This document shows, one piece after another, positions 62,585 to 64,000 of a stretch of DNA of 64,000 bases. The stretch lies in assembly GCA_037039925.1 (NCBI GenBank), contig JAXRKP010000562.1, positions 130,001-194,000 of the forward strand. The letters run 5' to 3'. Every line of letters starts with the position of its first letter. The first letter of the stretch is position 1. A program made the position numbers and the translations under genes. This DNA comes from Doris montereyensis (Eukaryota > Mollusca > Gastropoda > Nudibranchia > Dorididae). The notes beneath the pieces are model-generated. The model did no database searches, was not told the origin of the DNA, and worked only from the letters and a program-made list of their open reading frames with translations.

Positions 62585-63628
62585 GTAACTAAATCCTTTC
62601 TTGTTCACCCGTTGTCAATTTGGGCTTCTTGTTTTTTGGGGTTTTTAATACAAAAAGAAGTACTGTTGGTGTTACACACAAGGTTAAACTGAATATTATT
62701 TCATAGCTGCTAACCAGTACGTACAAAAAACATAATTTAGTACATTTCTTTGACTTTGTCTGTAACTTGTGTGTGTGTCTTTACCTTGAAAAGTATGCAT
62801 TTGTGAGGGTTAACTGTATTTCATTTTATAGAAAACCAAAGAACGGCAAAGATTCAAAGAGAGTGGGTGAAAATAGGGAGACACTATTCCGAGTTTACAA
62901 AACAACTGTTGCACTTCGCTTGAAAGGCCACTGATTGGCAGACTTTTGTTATTTACCTTAAAGAGGATCGTTTCAAGTTAAATGATCAACGTTTTCTTGA
63001 ATATTAGGGGATACGATTAGTTTACACTGTAAGAGTATGGGGGGGTTGGAAAGGTTGCTGCTATGTTCTTAATTAAGTGGAAGCTTTTTTGTCATTATAC
63101 GTTCACAGCAGAAAGATATGATTTTTCTAAAATAGTATGTCACGGTAATGTATGCGATACAGCATTACTAGAGCTTCCACAGCCTTTTACTAATTTTAGC
63201 AAGTGTTTTCTTTTTCTTTTTAGACTTTTTTCGGAAGGGGCAATGACATTTTGTTTTTTTGTTTTTTTTAAAGATTAATTTTTATGGATTATCGTCAAAC
63301 TTTGGAAAGTTTGACTCAAGTGACCATCACCTATTGTACGTGTGGATTTTTCCTGGTTCTGGTCACTTTTAATCATCGAAGGTGAAACAGTTTATTTTGT
63401 GCGAATTGTTTTATTAATTTGAAAAGTATGAAAATGTGGGGGTGTTTTTTAAAAATATTTCTTTTTAATTGAATGTTAATTATTTTTTTCTGGACGTTGA
63501 ATGTAGATCCTTCAAACATCAGTGCTGATGACAAGTTTTCAAGTCCACGCCTTGCCAAATTGAAGCTGATCTACGGAGATTTGAATGCCAACAGGATCAA
63601 AGAACTGAAGGATCAATGCAGACGCGAG
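61412..63628 (+). CDS. Ubiquitin-specific protease (peptidase C19), N-terminal part; continues beyond window
   Basis: A deubiquitinase that hydrolyses the isopeptide bond at the ubiquitin C-terminus. Seen: the Cys box VGLVNNGQNMCFINSTIQCL with the nucleophile codon at 62246-62248, and the QQDASEFLMWLLEAVHN motif (family QQDAxEF). The His box and zinc-finger part must lie to the right. The N-terminus has a hydrophobic stretch (about residues 10-45), then a charged helix and Q-rich linker, so membrane association is likely. Two one-base frame breaks interrupt exon 1. The LMWLLEAVH motif recalls USP31/USP43, and GQNxC recalls USP53/USP54; orthology is not assigned. Start chosen at ATG 61414. Confidence 0.8.
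62695..63010 (+). repeat. Dispersed family C, copy 3 (USP intron)
   Basis: GCTGCTAACCAGTACGTAC, TACCTTGAAAAGTATGCATT, GAGAGTGGGTGAAAATAGGG and ACTGATTGGCAGACTTTTG match 30925-31290. Confidence 0.6.
63011..63506 (+). other. Remainder of USP intron 1
   Basis: AT-rich with no recognised feature, apart from the acceptor at its right end. Confidence 0.5.
63507..63628 (+). CDS. USP second coding exon
   Basis: 122 nt between AATGTAG and GAG|GTAATC. Two bases complete Asp with the G left by exon 1, then PSNISADDKFSSPRLAK, LKLIYGDLNANRIKEL and KDQCRRE. It ends in phase 0. The SSPRLAKLKLIYGDLN segment is not a named motif but is charged and continuous, and the phase match supports it. Confidence 0.75.
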
Positions 63629-63767
63629 GTAATCACATTAAGGAAAGATTTGTGCAGTAGCTGTTTTATATCTGTTTCATTCCCCATACATGGCTTATCT
63701 CCTAATTGTAACAGCCTCCATGTTTTCCCATCCAACCCTAACTATCTCACCTGCCTGTTACCTGAGG

Positions 63768-64000
63768 GGGGTTGTAGCCAAACCGTAGTGTTGTGAGTTT
63801 GTACTCATGACAGCACTGGTTCAAAACCCCATGGATGGCTGAGTTGTTTTTTCCCCAGTGTTGTGAGTTTGTACTCATGACAGCACTGGTTCAAAACCAT
63901 GAATGGCTGAGTTGTTTTTCCCCAGTGTTGTGAGTTTGTACTCATGACAGCACTGGTTCAAAACCCATGGATTGTTTTTTTCCCAGTGTTGTGAGTTTGT
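63768..64000 (+). repeat. Tandem array of SINE-A heads, runs off the right edge
   Basis: GTAGCCAAACCGTAGTGTTG opens a SINE-A head. From 63792 a unit of about 70 bp (GTGTTGTGAGTTTGTACTCA, TGACAGCACTGGTTCAAAAC, CCATGGATGGCTGAGTTG) repeats at least three times. Each unit contains the B box GGTTCAAAACC. Confidence 0.85.

Overview
This is animal nuclear DNA, most likely from a mollusc and probably a gastropod. That assignment is an inference from the intron-rich metazoan genes, several tRNA-derived SINE families, a LINE, a Tc1 relic and very heavy tandem repetition; no marker in the window fixes the species. There are no bacterial genes, CRISPR arrays or operons. Two genes can be read, both on the + strand.

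Gene 1 (3002-27192 or 27257) is the intracellular half of a receptor-type protein tyrosine phosphatase of the R5 (PTPRG/PTPRZ, fly Ptp99A) class, in 12 recognisable exons. The ectodomain, membrane segment and start of domain D1 lie left of the window. D1 has an intact WPD loop (8992-9000) and an intact [10 protein letters not shown] active-site loop split across the exon 4/exon 5 junction. D2 carries Asp where the catalytic Cys should be, the R5 hallmark. The C-terminal tail is rich in Asn, Ser, Thr and His.

Gene 2 (61412 to beyond the right edge) is the 5' coding part of a ubiquitin-specific protease (peptidase C19) with a hydrophobic N-terminus, a Q-rich linker and an unusual Cys box, GQNMCFINS. 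A possible promoter and 5' exon lies near 53.2-53.3 kb.

Both genes show one-base frame breaks inside otherwise conserved exons, several at short homopolymers (T5 for T4, C3 for C4 twice, perhaps G3 for G4). Exon 11 of gene 1 is present twice, both copies damaged. Since two unrelated genes share the pattern, uncorrected consensus errors are more likely than pseudogenes, but the sequence alone cannot decide.

Most of the rest is repeat. Summing the coordinates below, minisatellite arrays fill roughly a third of the window: 48-bp units (1-2748), 23-bp (9.9-10.7 kb), about 49-57-bp units with TG runs (10.9-12.9 kb), 24-bp (22.2-22.9), 39-bp (23.6-24.6), 55-bp (24.8-26.1), 33-bp (31.4-32.0), 28-bp (35.3-36.4), a TG/TA-rich array (38.6-40.1), 46-bp (40.7-45.5), then 67-, 36- and 22-bp arrays, a GA tract and a 48-bp array back to back (47.8-52.7). 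Several units can be traced to pieces of dispersed elements also present here: SINE segments, the C-terminus of a Tc1 transposase, and the 3' splice-site region of a phosphatase exon.

Mobile elements: five dispersed SINE-like families (called A, B, D, E-like and 'CACCCTGAGATCACCG' here), a LINE relic on the minus strand (45.85-47.8 kb), a 1.05-kb TTAA-flanked terminal-inverted-repeat element in a phosphatase intron (15947-16993), and a Tc1/mariner relic (51.7-52.8 kb). The stretch 54-59 kb contains three large inverted repeats.
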